64,000 bases of DNA, taken from assembly GCF_001675285.1 (NCBI RefSeq), contig NZ_LSGQ01000007.1:248001-312000 (forward strand), read 5' to 3'. Within the stretch, counting starts at the first letter, position 1; the number at the start of each line of letters is the position of its first letter. This stretch comes from Elizabethkingia miricola (GTDB taxonomy: Bacteria; Bacteroidota; Bacteroidia; Flavobacteriales; Weeksellaceae). The notes below the pieces were generated by a model, which searched no databases, was not told the origin of the DNA, and worked only from the letters and a program-made list of their open reading frames with translations. Positions 25,780 to 34,185 of this stretch are shown piece by piece. A program made the translations under genes and the position numbers.

Positions 25780-26796
25780 CTACCAGTCCTTAGAATAAGG
25801 TGTATTGGAATATACCAGTTCATCACCATATAGCTCTTTTGCAATAAGCTTAAGTGCAGGAAGCTGACCAGAAGTGAAATTACTGCGGTTAGGATCCATT
25901 GCAAATATCATATGACCTCCATAACCTTTTGTAACAATATTTCTCAGTGCCTGAGCTGTAGCATAGATACCACGATTAAATTCTTGGGAAGACATAACCA
26001 TACCTGATTTTGCAAGCCCTGGATAATTTGTAGCCAAATCATAACTGCCGCCATAATCATGAATGGCATAGTCTACATAGCTGCCGGCATTTACACCATC
26101 AACAGCATTAGGGAAAGAAGACGTCCTGCTGTATACATAAACAGTTACCAGTTTATTTGGCATTGCTTGTTTGGTTTCGTAGGCCAGACGTGCAGCTGCA
26201 TTATTGGATGGCGTTACAAAACCAGCTGGAGGTGGCGTTTGATAAGCAGAATATTCATCATCGAAAAATACACCATCCAGATTATACAGATCACAAGTAT
26301 TTTTAAGCTCCTGCGCAAATGCTTTTGCACGTGTTGTTGAAAGATTAGCAATACCCGATCTGTCATGGTTTCCTAAAATGCTCAGTATAACTTTTATACC
26401 TTTATCCTGTAAAGGTTTCAGGTATTTAGCACGATTGGTCAGCAGATGTTGCACATTGGGATTATTGCTTACAAACACTTTATCATTAGCAGCGTCATAA
26501 TTAATATTAGCAGAAAACAGAACAACCATATCTACCAAAGGTTTTCCACTGTTCTTTAGTGTAAAATTCAGATTGTTGAGCGGATTAGTATCATTAACCT
26601 CTGTAAAGCTGAATAATTTAATATTTGCTTTTGTTGTAGCTGCAGCTCTTGCGGTAGCCGCATTCGGTGAAATATTGTTATTTTCAGAAGCTATTGTGTT
26701 GTCTCTGGAACAGGATGTCCATAGAAAAGGAAAGGCCAGGAATACTAACAGATTATTCTTCAGGCTGGCTGAAAATTGGTGGATAAATTTTTTCAT
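25780..26796 (-). CDS. endOF1: Endo-beta-N-acetylglucosaminidase F1 (GH18)
   Basis: A 338-residue secreted GH18 endoglycosidase that cuts between the two core GlcNAc residues of high-mannose and hybrid N-glycans. From memory it matches EndoF1 of Elizabethkingia meningoseptica nearly end to end, e.g. TKANIKLFSFTEVNDTNPLN and SILGNHDRSG. The catalytic segment LDGVFFDDEYS carries D174, D180 and E181; E181 equals Glu132 of the mature enzyme. The roughly 50-residue leader before the mature start at ATTKANIKL includes a hydrophobic stretch with a Cys (WTSC), fitting the known precursor. EndoF1 is a marker of this genus. It is alone on the minus strand, with no Sus genes. Confidence 0.95.
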   Translation of the reverse strand: MKKFIHQFSASLKNNLLVFLAFPFLWTSCSRDNTIASENNNISPNAATARAAATTKANIKLFSFTEVNDTNPLNNLNFTLKNSGKPLVDMVVLFSANINYDAANDKVFVSNNPNVQHLLTNRAKYLKPLQDKGIKVILSILGNHDRSGIANLSTTRAKAFAQELKNTCDLYNLDGVFFDDEYSAYQTPPPAGFVTPSNNAAARLAYETKQAMPNKLVTVYVYSRTSSFPNAVDGVNAGSYVDYAIHDYGGSYDLATNYPGLAKSGMVMSSQEFNRGIYATAQALRNIVTKGYGGHMIFAMDPNRSNFTSGQLPALKLIAKELYGDELVYSNTPYSKDW

Positions 26797-27036
26797 AGTG
26801 ATATATTTTATGTTAATTTGGTTTTTATATTTTGACGGGTGTCATAATATTTATTCCCCTGTTTGGGAATTTTGATATAGATTCACAAGTGTTTCATGTA
26901 AAATTATAAATTAATCGTAATATTGAATATGAATCAGTGTTAATTTTTTAATCAAAATGAATCTTTATTGAATTTGTAGTATCTGTGTAGGATGTGGTTC
27001 CCGTAAATAAACAGAATAAATCATAAAAAATTTAAA

Positions 27037-27414
27037 ATGTACATTCATCATATTGCTATTATTTGTTCGGACTATCAGGTTTCCAAAAAGTTTTATACCG
27101 AAATTTTAGGACTTAATATCATTCGTGAAGTTTATAGAGAGGAAAGACAATCTTATAAGTTGGATCTTGCAATCGGGGATCATTATGTTATAGAATTATT
27201 TTCCTTTCCGAATCCACCTGAACGTCCGTCCAGACCAGAGTCTTGTGGATTAAGACATTTGGCTTTCGCTGTAGAGGATATAAATTCCAAAAGAGAAGAA
27301 TTGATAAAAAAAGGATTAGCGTGTGAAGACGTCCGTATTGACGAATTTACCGATAAAGAATTCTTTTTCACCCAAGATCCGGATCAGCTGCCGCTGGAAT
27401 TTTATCAGATCTGA
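27037..27414 (+). CDS. VOC family protein (glyoxalase-like)
   Basis: A 125-residue vicinal-oxygen-chelate protein of the YaeR/SMU1112c type. Likely metal ligands are His4/His5 (YIHHIAI), a Glu in VIELFSF, His in LRHLAFAV and Glu in LPLEFYQI. The fold is a pair of beta-alpha-beta-beta-beta units, used for dioxygenases, glyoxalase and thiol transferases; which reaction this one performs is not known. It starts 240 bases from the endOF1 start in a divergent arrangement and the DUF1543 gene follows 46 bases later. Confidence 0.85.
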   Translation: MYIHHIAIICSDYQVSKKFYTEILGLNIIREVYREERQSYKLDLAIGDHYVIELFSFPNPPERPSRPESCGLRHLAFAVEDINSKREELIKKGLACEDVRIDEFTDKEFFFTQDPDQLPLEFYQI

Positions 27415-27439
27415 TTTTCAGGGAAGCATAATATTTCAC

Positions 27440-27447
27440 TATTTTTG
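27440..27447 (+). promoter_or_regulatory. -7 element before the DUF1543 gene
   Basis: TATTTTTG matches TAnnTTTG and ends 13 bases before the ATG at 27461, supporting that start over an upstream in-frame extension. Confidence 0.5.
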
Positions 27448-27460
27448 CAAAGAAAGAGCT

Positions 27461-27997
27461 ATGAAATTATTCTATGTAATCCTTGGTGCTACTCCTGAAG
27501 GAAGAAATATCGAACAACACGACGTATTTTTTGGAATTGCAGAGACGCTGGATGACCTTATTCCGGATATGAAAGAATTCTGGAAAGAAGCCAAAATTCA
27601 TATTGACTGTCATCAGGAAGTGAAATTTGCAGATGGTTATGAAGTGAAAATTGTAGAAAGAGGAACACAGAAATCGGAAGACCAATTATATTTCATCAAT
27701 CTGGGCGGTTATAAGCCTGGCTTCTTTGAAGAATTTCACGAACAGCATTTGATGGTAGGAACCTCAATGGGAGAAATTGTAAAAAGAGTAAAGCAAACAG
27801 AATTTTATCAGCAAATGGGATTTGAAGGAGCGGTAAGTCACATCGATGATAAGCATGGTGTGGATATCGACGATATCTTTAATGTCAGCGACATTCTTCC
27901 AAAGAAAATGAAAGAGAAATATACTATCGTTCTCGAAAAGAGTAATGTTGAGGTTCAGGAAAATGAAATGCATTTAGGCTATTTTAAACTTAAATAA
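27461..27997 (+). CDS. DUF1543 domain-containing protein
   Basis: A 178-residue cytoplasmic protein of the DUF1543 family, starting MKLFYVILGATPEGRNIEQH and containing FFGIAETLDDLIP, YFINLGGYKPGFFEEFHEQH and, towards the end, KHGVDIDDIFNVSDILP. The two-repeat nature of the domain is consistent with the length. The upstream extension in the same frame to 27323 lacks start support and lies within the VOC gene. Function unknown; members occur widely in Bacteroidota and are predicted to bind nucleic acid or protein. It is probably transcribed on its own from the -7 element at 27440. Confidence 0.85.
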   Translation: MKLFYVILGATPEGRNIEQHDVFFGIAETLDDLIPDMKEFWKEAKIHIDCHQEVKFADGYEVKIVERGTQKSEDQLYFINLGGYKPGFFEEFHEQHLMVGTSMGEIVKRVKQTEFYQQMGFEGAVSHIDDKHGVDIDDIFNVSDILPKKMKEKYTIVLEKSNVEVQENEMHLGYFKLK

Positions 27998-28001
27998 TAT
28001 T

Positions 28002-28469
28002 ATGCGAAGCAGCTTCATACTTATACTGGGATTAAGTTTTAATTTATTTTTCTCTCAGGTTTCAGAAACCGAAGCTGTAAAAGCAGGAGTTAACAAGCTC
28101 TTTACAGCGATGAAGGACTCCGATTCGGCAGGTATTAAATCAAGTTTTACCAAGCAGGCAATTTTGCAGACAATAATGAAGACCGGTGAAGTAAAGACAG
28201 AGAATATTCCTGCATTTACCAGAACTATTGCAAAAGCTGTAAAGAATACACTGGAAGAAAGAATTTCTTTTTCTGCTATTCATATTGATGGAAATCTGGC
28301 ATCTGTATGGACACCGTACCAGTTTTATTTTCAGGGGAAATTTTCACATTGTGGTGTGAATAGTTTTCAAATGGTTAAAGAAAATGGAGAGTGGAAAATA
28401 CAGTATATTATCGATACCCGCAGGAAAGATAACTGTGTTGATGATAGTAAAAATGAATTGGTAAAATAA
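28002..28469 (+). CDS. Secreted nuclear transport factor 2-like (SnoaL/DUF4440) protein
   Basis: A 155-residue protein with a signal peptide (MRSSFILILGLSFNLFFSQ) and an NTF2-like fold: about 60-residue helical start GVNKLFTAMKDSDSAGIKSS and beta strands ISFSAIHIDGNLASVWTPYQ, FYFQGKFSHCGVNSFQMVKE. The family is used as ligand-binding or enzyme scaffolds; none of its members' catalytic residues is clearly present. It begins 4 bases after the DUF1543 stop, so the two may be co-transcribed. Function unknown. Confidence 0.78.
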   Translation: MRSSFILILGLSFNLFFSQVSETEAVKAGVNKLFTAMKDSDSAGIKSSFTKQAILQTIMKTGEVKTENIPAFTRTIAKAVKNTLEERISFSAIHIDGNLASVWTPYQFYFQGKFSHCGVNSFQMVKENGEWKIQYIIDTRRKDNCVDDSKNELVK

Positions 28470-28527
28470 AATAGTGGTCTTTACTTGCTGAAGGCTCGAA
28501 ATAAAAATAAATCTAATAAAGTAAATA

Positions 28528-29637
28528 ATGAAAATAGGAATTTTAGGAGGTGGACAGCTTGGAAGAATGTTGATCCAAAGTGCTCTGAAATACGATGACG
28601 AATTTTATACACTAGATCCGGCAGCCGATGCTCCATGCCATAATATATCCTACTTTACACAAGGAAATTTCAATGATTATCAGACAGTACTGGATTTTGG
28701 AAAAGATAAAGATGTTGTAACCATTGAAATTGAACATGTAAATGCAGATGCTCTAGAAACATTGGAGAATGAAGGTGTAAAAGTGGTTCCAAATTCCAGA
28801 ATTATTAAAATTATTCAACAGAAAATTCTTCAGAAAGAATTTTACAAAGAAAATAATATCCCTAGTCCGGATTTTCAGACCGTACAAAGTAAATCGGAAA
28901 TAAGCTTTCCTCTTCCTTTTGTACAAAAAATGAATACCGGCGGTTATGACGGAAAAGGAGTACAGGTAATCCGTACAGAAGATGATCTTCAAAAGCTGTG
29001 GGATGCTCCATCTGTATTGGAAAGTCTGGTAGATATAGATAAAGAGCTGGCAGTAATTGTAGCCAGAAATGAAGATGGTGAAACCAAAACTTTCCCGGTA
29101 ACCGAAATGGTGGCAGATCCTAAACTTAATTTATTAGACTTTAATATTTGTCCGACGATACTAAGTGAAGATATACAAAATCAGATCTCAGCAATTACAG
29201 ACAAGTTCTTGCAGACAGTTAATTCTCCTGGCTTATTTGCTATAGAATTATTTTTGGATAAAGAAGGTAAGGTTTGGGTAAACGAGACGGCTCCAAGGTT
29301 GCACAATTCCGGACACCAAAGTCAGGAAGGAAATGCTAACTCCCAGTTCGAGCAAATGTACAGAGTTGTAAAAAACTTACCATTAGCAGATACAGATGCT
29401 GTTATCTTTAGTGGAATGCTAAATTTGGTAGGAGCAGAAGGCTTTTCCGGAAAAGTAGTATATGCAGGGTTGGACGAAGTACTGAGGCTACCTAAAACAT
29501 ATATCCACCTGTATGGTAAAACTGAAACCAAACCAGGAAGAAAAATGGGACATATTAACGTATTAGCTGAATCCCGTGAGGAACTGATGGAGAAGTTGGT
29601 GAAGATAAAAGAAATGGTGCAGGTAATTGCAGAATAA
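28528..29637 (+). CDS. purK: 5-(carboxyamino)imidazole ribonucleotide synthase
   Basis: A 369-residue ATP-grasp enzyme of purine synthesis that carboxylates aminoimidazole ribonucleotide with bicarbonate and ATP to give N5-CAIR, the substrate for PurE. The N-terminal MKIGILGGGQLGRMLIQSAL motif, the ATP-grasp lid FVQKMNTGGYDGKGVQV and the metal-binding region LFLDKEGKVWVNETAPRLHNSG are intact, as is the HQSQEGNANSQFEQ segment near the C-terminus of the ATP-grasp domain. PurE lies about 2 kb downstream (31646), separated by rluF and a transporter, an unusual arrangement for genes commonly adjacent. Confidence 0.96.
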   Translation: MKIGILGGGQLGRMLIQSALKYDDEFYTLDPAADAPCHNISYFTQGNFNDYQTVLDFGKDKDVVTIEIEHVNADALETLENEGVKVVPNSRIIKIIQQKILQKEFYKENNIPSPDFQTVQSKSEISFPLPFVQKMNTGGYDGKGVQVIRTEDDLQKLWDAPSVLESLVDIDKELAVIVARNEDGETKTFPVTEMVADPKLNLLDFNICPTILSEDIQNQISAITDKFLQTVNSPGLFAIELFLDKEGKVWVNETAPRLHNSGHQSQEGNANSQFEQMYRVVKNLPLADTDAVIFSGMLNLVGAEGFSGKVVYAGLDEVLRLPKTYIHLYGKTETKPGRKMGHINVLAESREELMEKLVKIKEMVQVIAE

Positions 29638-29654
29638 TACAGAAAACTAAAGAT

Positions 29655-30377
29655 TTGGAAAAAACACGCATCAATAAATACCTGTCAGAAGTAGGTTATT
29701 GCTCCAGAAGAGCAGCAGATAAACTACTGGAAGAAGGCAGAATCACAATAAACGGAAAGCTTCCGGAGATGGGGACTAAGGTCTCGGATGAGGATGAAAT
29801 CTTTGTGGATGGGGTTTCTATTCGCAAAACGGATGAAGAGCATGTTTATATAGCTTTCAATAAGCCTGTGGGTATTGTTTGTACAACCGATACCAAGCGT
29901 GAGAAGAATAATATTATTGATTATATCAACCACCCTAAACGTATTTTCCCAATTGGACGACTGGATAAGCCTAGTGAAGGATTAATCTTGCTGACATCGG
30001 ACGGTGATATTGTTAATAAAATCCTCCGTTCCCGGAATAATCATGGTAAAGAATACCTGGTAAGAGTAAACCAGCCGATAACACCGAAGTTTCTGGATAA
30101 AATGAGAAACGGAGTGCCTATCCTGGATACGGTTACTAAGAAATGTGAAGTAGAACAGATTGATAATTTTACATTCAAAATTGTTCTTACACAGGGACTT
30201 AATCGTCAGATTAGGAGAATGTGCGAGTTTCTGGGGTATGAAGTGAAAAAACTGAAACGTATCCGTATTATGAATATCAGACTGGATTTACCAATTGGTA
30301 AATGGCGGGATCTAAGTATACAGGAATTGGCAGCACTCAATAACCTGCTGGAAGATTCACAAAAAACAACAGATTAA
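29655..30377 (+). CDS. rluF: 23S rRNA pseudouridine synthase, RluF type
   Basis: A 240-residue RsuA/RluB-family synthase with an N-terminal S4 RNA-binding domain (INKYLSEVGYCSRRAADKLL) and a catalytic core with GRLDKPSEGL, where Asp104 is the nucleophile. The match to E. coli RluF is close: EKNNIIDYINHPKRIFPIGR, GVPILDTVTKKC and LNRQIRRMCEFLGYEVKKL. RluF modifies U2604 (and U2605) in 23S rRNA and residue 35 of tRNA-Tyr. Starts at a TTG (29655), with no ATG near; the predicted N-terminus MEKTRINKYLS agrees with the family. A terminator hairpin follows within 5 bases of the stop. Confidence 0.92.
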   Translation: MEKTRINKYLSEVGYCSRRAADKLLEEGRITINGKLPEMGTKVSDEDEIFVDGVSIRKTDEEHVYIAFNKPVGIVCTTDTKREKNNIIDYINHPKRIFPIGRLDKPSEGLILLTSDGDIVNKILRSRNNHGKEYLVRVNQPITPKFLDKMRNGVPILDTVTKKCEVEQIDNFTFKIVLTQGLNRQIRRMCEFLGYEVKKLKRIRIMNIRLDLPIGKWRDLSIQELAALNNLLEDSQKTTD

Positions 30378-30381
30378 TGAT

Positions 30382-30425
30382 AAAAGAGCACTTGCGGAAT
30401 TAGACGCAAGTGCTCTTTTTATTTT
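30382..30425 (+). terminator. Intrinsic terminator of rluF
   Basis: A 15-bp perfect stem AAAAGAGCACTTGCG / CGCAAGTGCTCTTTT (30382-30396, 30405-30419) with an 8-base loop and a following T-tract. It lies between rluF and the convergent transporter gene. Confidence 0.85.
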
Positions 30426-30514
30426 GCTCATACCGAAAGTATTAATATTGCGAAGAAATTTATGCCCTAAAACCAAAAGAAATTGAATATAATTTGTGTC
30501 TTGGTGTTAATATA

Positions 30515-31414
30515 TTATGCCAATCTGCGTTCAGATTTTGGTTTGTAGTTCGTAATAAATACACCGCAGATAATAAGACATGCTGCTATAATAAATTTCA
30601 CAGAAATTTCTTCGTCCAAAAGTAACCAGCCTAAAAATATGGCAATAATAGTATTGATATAAGCCAGTATGGAAACCTGTATCGGTGTGATTTTGGTGAG
30701 TGCATAGTGAAAAGCAAAAAAAGCAGTCACAGACCCAAAAACCGCAAGATAGATCATAGCCGATATACTTTTTAAGGTCCAGTTTCCAAAATTGTAATTG
30801 TCTGAAAATATAAAGGCCAGTATAATCTGCACAACTCCGGCAAAAGCAAATTGGTAAAATAAGTTCAATGAGATATTACCGCTTTGTATATTCATTTTTT
30901 TAGTAAAAATCGTTCCTGATGCCCATCCGGAAATGGCACAAAACATCAGAAGAATACCATTTCTGTAGTTAGGGTTAGCCAGGTCTTTTAATCCGTCCCA
31001 GAAAATGAAGATAATCCCAAAGAAACAAATCAGAATTCCTGTCATTGCCCGAAAACTGAACTTCTGTAATCCTACAGCCAAACTTCCCAGAAAAACCAGA
31101 ATAGGGGCACAGGCACTAATCAGAGAAGCAAGACTACTTGTTACATTTTCCTCAGCAACTGTAGTTAATCCATTAGCACCTACAAGCATTAGGGTAGAGA
31201 AAATAATCTGATATCTTAAATTTTTCCAGCCAATCCATTTCAGTTCTTTACGGAATATAAGAATTGTACCCATAATAATTGCGGCCAGAAGCTGGCGTAT
31301 GCCTGCTACAAACCATCCGGGAATGCTTTCCACTGCAACACGTATCCCCATAAAAGTGGTTCCCCAGACGATAGCCACCGTCAGAATAGCAAATAGTAAT
31401 TTATAGTCTCTCAA
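30515..31414 (-). CDS. EamA/DMT-superfamily transporter
   Basis: A 299-residue inner-membrane protein with ten predicted helices arranged as two EamA repeats (about 10-140 and 150-285). Motifs include AIVWGTTFMGIRVAVESIPG in the first helices, ISGWASGTIFTKKM in the second repeat and a C-terminal YINTIIAIFLGWLLLDEEI. EamA proteins export small metabolites, amino acids or drugs; the substrate is unknown. The ATG at 31412-31414 lies about 230 bases from the divergent purE start; in that spacer I see only the purE -7 element. The gene converges on rluF. Confidence 0.88.
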   Translation of the reverse strand: MRDYKLLFAILTVAIVWGTTFMGIRVAVESIPGWFVAGIRQLLAAIIMGTILIFRKELKWIGWKNLRYQIIFSTLMLVGANGLTTVAEENVTSSLASLISACAPILVFLGSLAVGLQKFSFRAMTGILICFFGIIFIFWDGLKDLANPNYRNGILLMFCAISGWASGTIFTKKMNIQSGNISLNLFYQFAFAGVVQIILAFIFSDNYNFGNWTLKSISAMIYLAVFGSVTAFFAFHYALTKITPIQVSILAYINTIIAIFLGWLLLDEEISVKFIIAACLIICGVFITNYKPKSERRLA

Positions 31415-31617
31415 AATGGATTGGAATAAAGTATTGCAAAGATATTATTAGTTTTTATATTTTAGCCTGTAGCAAGGAAATACAAGTGCTGAAAAAAAGA
31501 TAATTTAATATGTGGAATCCTTTTCGAAAAAAGAAAGTGTAGCACCTCTGCTTAATCTTTCTGCTAAAATGGCTTTAGGAATAGAGCAATTACGATAGGC
31601 TTTCCTTTCAATTTCAT

Positions 31618-31625
31618 TATCTTTG
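31618..31625 (+). promoter_or_regulatory. -7 element before purE
   Basis: TATCTTTG matches TAnnTTTG exactly, 20 bases before the ATG at 31646. Confidence 0.5.
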
Positions 31626-31645
31626 ACCATCTAAAAAAAGTAAAC

Positions 31646-32149
31646 ATGATCGGAATTATTATGGGAAGTCAGAGCGACTTACCAATTATGGAACAGGCAG
31701 CCAATTTCCTTAATGACTTAGGTATTCCGTATGAACTCACGGTTGTTTCTGCACACAGAACACCAGAACGTATGTTCGAATATGCTAAGTCTGCAAAACA
31801 GAGAGGACTGAAAGTTATTATTGCCGGGGCAGGAGGAGCAGCTCACCTTCCGGGAATGGTAGCAAGTTGTACAACCCTTCCGGTAATTGGAGTTCCAATT
31901 TTATCCAGTAATTCTATAGACGGATGGGATTCAGTATTGTCTATTCTGCAAATGCCGGGTGGTATTCCGGTAGCAACTGTTGCATTGAATGGAGCTTTAA
32001 ATGCGGGTATCTTAGCCGCTAAGATAATAGGGAGTGCAGATGAGCAGGTAGCAGAAAAATTACAGCAATATCAGGATACATTAAAAGATAAAGTTTTAGG
32101 AACTGTGGATGTGATTAAAGCACAGCATCCTAACCACTACGATCTGTAA
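31646..32149 (+). CDS. purE: 5-(carboxyamino)imidazole ribonucleotide mutase
   Basis: A 167-residue PurE class I mutase that moves the carboxyl group of N5-CAIR to C4, giving CAIR in purine synthesis. The family motifs are clear: GSQSDLP, SAHRTP (catalytic-loop His37) and AGAGGAAHLPGMVA near 70-83, with the downstream PVIGVPI. Length is standard for the octameric bacterial enzyme. It is downstream of the divergent transporter start and upstream of a DUF4377 lipoprotein, not next to purK (28528). Confidence 0.96.
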   Translation: MIGIIMGSQSDLPIMEQAANFLNDLGIPYELTVVSAHRTPERMFEYAKSAKQRGLKVIIAGAGGAAHLPGMVASCTTLPVIGVPILSSNSIDGWDSVLSILQMPGGIPVATVALNGALNAGILAAKIIGSADEQVAEKLQQYQDTLKDKVLGTVDVIKAQHPNHYDL

Positions 32150-32232
32150 TTTTTTATCCTTTTTCGAAAAAAATAATCCAAATTAGACTTTTTAGCACGG
32201 TTCTTGTCTTTAAGGCCGGAAATATAAATTCT

Positions 32233-32601
32233 ATGAAAAAAATACTTGCAGTTAGTAAACTATTTGTAGCCGGATTAGGACTTTTTGTACTTCAGCAGTG
32301 TAACGTACAAAAGACAGCTAAAGAAAACAATGCCGAAACATTTGTAGTGGCTTCAAAACAAATTGACTGTACTGGTGTAGGAAAGCAAAAATGCTATTTG
32401 GTAAAAGAAGGAGAAGCTAAAATCTGGAGTTATATGTATCAGTCTGTTGAAGGCTTTACTTATGAGCCTGGATACGAATATGTATTGAAAGTGAAAAAAG
32501 AAAAAGTAGCTAATCCACCTGCGGATGCTTCTTCTATAAGATATATTCTGGAGAAAGTAGTTTCGAAAAAACAGAAAATATCAGAGGATTTACCTCAATA
32601 A
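32233..32601 (+). CDS. DUF4377 domain-containing lipoprotein
   Basis: A 122-residue protein with signal peptide and lipobox LFVLQQC, so it is likely anchored as a lipoprotein. The DUF4377 features are visible: DCTGVGKQKCYLV, KIWSYMYQSVEGFTYEPGYE and PPADASSIRYILEKVV. Two cysteines in CTGVGKQKC are conserved and could be oxidised. The function of this small domain is unknown; it is common in secreted Bacteroidota proteins and often fused to META or other domains. It starts 83 bases after purE and ends before a strong hairpin. Confidence 0.82.
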   Translation: MKKILAVSKLFVAGLGLFVLQQCNVQKTAKENNAETFVVASKQIDCTGVGKQKCYLVKEGEAKIWSYMYQSVEGFTYEPGYEYVLKVKKEKVANPPADASSIRYILEKVVSKKQKISEDLPQ

Positions 32602-32623
32602 ACAGAAAAACAACATCAATAAT

Positions 32624-32662
32624 TATGGCGTACTGTGATAAAATAGTACGCCATATTTTTTT
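32624..32662 (+). terminator. Intrinsic terminator of the DUF4377 gene
   Basis: An 11-bp perfect stem TATGGCGTACT / AGTACGCCATA (32624-32634, 32645-32655) with a 10-base loop and seven T after it. Confidence 0.85.
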
Positions 32663-32716
32663 CTTTTTAAATTCAACTCCCTAACTTCGTAGGGTTTTTT
32701 ACAAAAACTAATATTT

Positions 32717-34048
32717 ATGAAAGTTGGAGTTGAGGCGGCTTCTTATTATGTGCCGCATTTGTATTTGGAAATTAAAGAGTTAGCAGAGAATAGAGGAATT
32801 GATCCGTTAAAATTAGAAAAAGGCTTAGGTCTCCATAAAATGGCTTTTCCAGATGTACATGAAGATGCCGCGACATTTGCCGCAGAAGCTTTGTTTAGAT
32901 TGATCAATGATTACAATATCAATCCAAAAGAGATCAGCAGAGTATATCTGGGAACAGAAAGTGCTCTGGATGCTGCAAAACCTACAGCAACTCTTGCTGT
33001 ACAAATGGTAGAACAGGCTTTAGAAGAAAAATATGGAAGCCGTAGTTTCAAAAACTGTGATGCTTTAGATATGACCTTTGCTTGTATTGGTGGGGTAGAT
33101 GCTTTGCAAAATGCTATTGACTTTGTAAGAGTAAATCCTGGTAAGAAAGCAGTAGTTATAGCATCGGATTATGCGAAATATGAACTGGCTTCAGGTGGAG
33201 AGTATACACAGGGAGGCGGAGCTGTAGCTTTATTAGTCTCTTCTCAACCAAATTTACTGGAAATAGAAAATCATTGGGGAATAGGAATGGAAAGTGTTTT
33301 TGATTTCTTCAAACCAAGAAGACACTATAATAAAGCAGATCTGAATAATGCTCCGGCAAGTTTTCCTGATAAAATTGAAGTATTCTCCGATGAACCTGTT
33401 TTCGACGGACAATATTCAAATGAATGTTTTAAAGACAGGATCCGTGAAGCTTACCAGCACTTTAAAGAAGAGAAAGGTGTTTCCGGTAATGCATTTGCAG
33501 ATTGGAGATTTTTGATATTTCACTTGCCTTATGCATTCCATGGTAAAAGAATTTTTAGTGAAATTTTCGCTATTGAAAACAACCTGCCTCATGCTACAAA
33601 TGAGGATCTGAAAGCTATTGCCGGAAGTGATGCTTACAAGGCTCTGGTAAATGAAAAAATAGAAACTTCTCAGCGTGCATCTTCAGAAATTGGTAATATG
33701 TATACTGCTTCAGTATTTATGGCATTACTGTCTGCACTGCAGGTATCTGCTAATGAAGGTGAAGATCTTAGCGGAAAGAAAATAGGTTTCTTTGCTTACG
33801 GGAGCGGTTCTAAGTCAAAAGTTTTCGAAGCTACAATAGGCACTAACTGGAAAAGTGTTGTTGAAAAATGGAATCTCTTCGAAAATCTGAAGGAACGTCA
33901 ATCCATTGATTTTGCTACTTATGAAAAGCTTCACCGCAAACAGGCAGAAAATTCAGTTGTAGCTGATAAGAAAGGTTTCGGACTGGATTATACAGAAACA
34001 GAAAATCCGGTTCTGAAAGGAGCTAGATATTATAAATATAATAATTAG
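32717..34048 (+). CDS. Hydroxymethylglutaryl-CoA synthase family protein
   Basis: A 443-residue thiolase-fold enzyme that condenses acetyl-CoA with acetoacetyl-CoA to HMG-CoA, the entry to the mevalonate pathway. The catalytic residues are visible: Glu81 (GTESALDAAKPTA), Cys123 in ALDMTFACIGGVDALQ and His269 in FHLPYAFHGKR, matching the E-C-H triad of bacterial HMGS. Length is close to the family's. It is separate from mvaD (22684) by about 9 kb. The start MKVGVEAASYYVP is typical. It is flanked by terminators on both sides, so it is probably monocistronic. Confidence 0.9.
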   Translation: MKVGVEAASYYVPHLYLEIKELAENRGIDPLKLEKGLGLHKMAFPDVHEDAATFAAEALFRLINDYNINPKEISRVYLGTESALDAAKPTATLAVQMVEQALEEKYGSRSFKNCDALDMTFACIGGVDALQNAIDFVRVNPGKKAVVIASDYAKYELASGGEYTQGGGAVALLVSSQPNLLEIENHWGIGMESVFDFFKPRRHYNKADLNNAPASFPDKIEVFSDEPVFDGQYSNECFKDRIREAYQHFKEEKGVSGNAFADWRFLIFHLPYAFHGKRIFSEIFAIENNLPHATNEDLKAIAGSDAYKALVNEKIETSQRASSEIGNMYTASVFMALLSALQVSANEGEDLSGKKIGFFAYGSGSKSKVFEATIGTNWKSVVEKWNLFENLKERQSIDFATYEKLHRKQAENSVVADKKGFGLDYTETENPVLKGARYYKYNN

Positions 34049-34051
34049 TTA

Positions 34052-34081
34052 AAAAAACCGCGGTTTATCTGCGGTTTTTTT
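34052..34081 (+). terminator. Intrinsic terminator after the HMG-CoA synthase
   Basis: AAAAAACCGC (34052-34061) and GCGGTTTTTT (34071-34080) form a 10-bp stem with a 9-base loop ending in a T-run. A near-identical hairpin follows the M16 peptidase at 37046. Confidence 0.85.
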
Positions 34082-34185
34082 AATTTTATTACAATTAACT
34101 TTATTTTAACTATATTGTTTTGAAGTAAATTTTATGTAATTGAAAAATATTAATACTTTTAGTTTTCAAATTAAAAAGTATTTAC

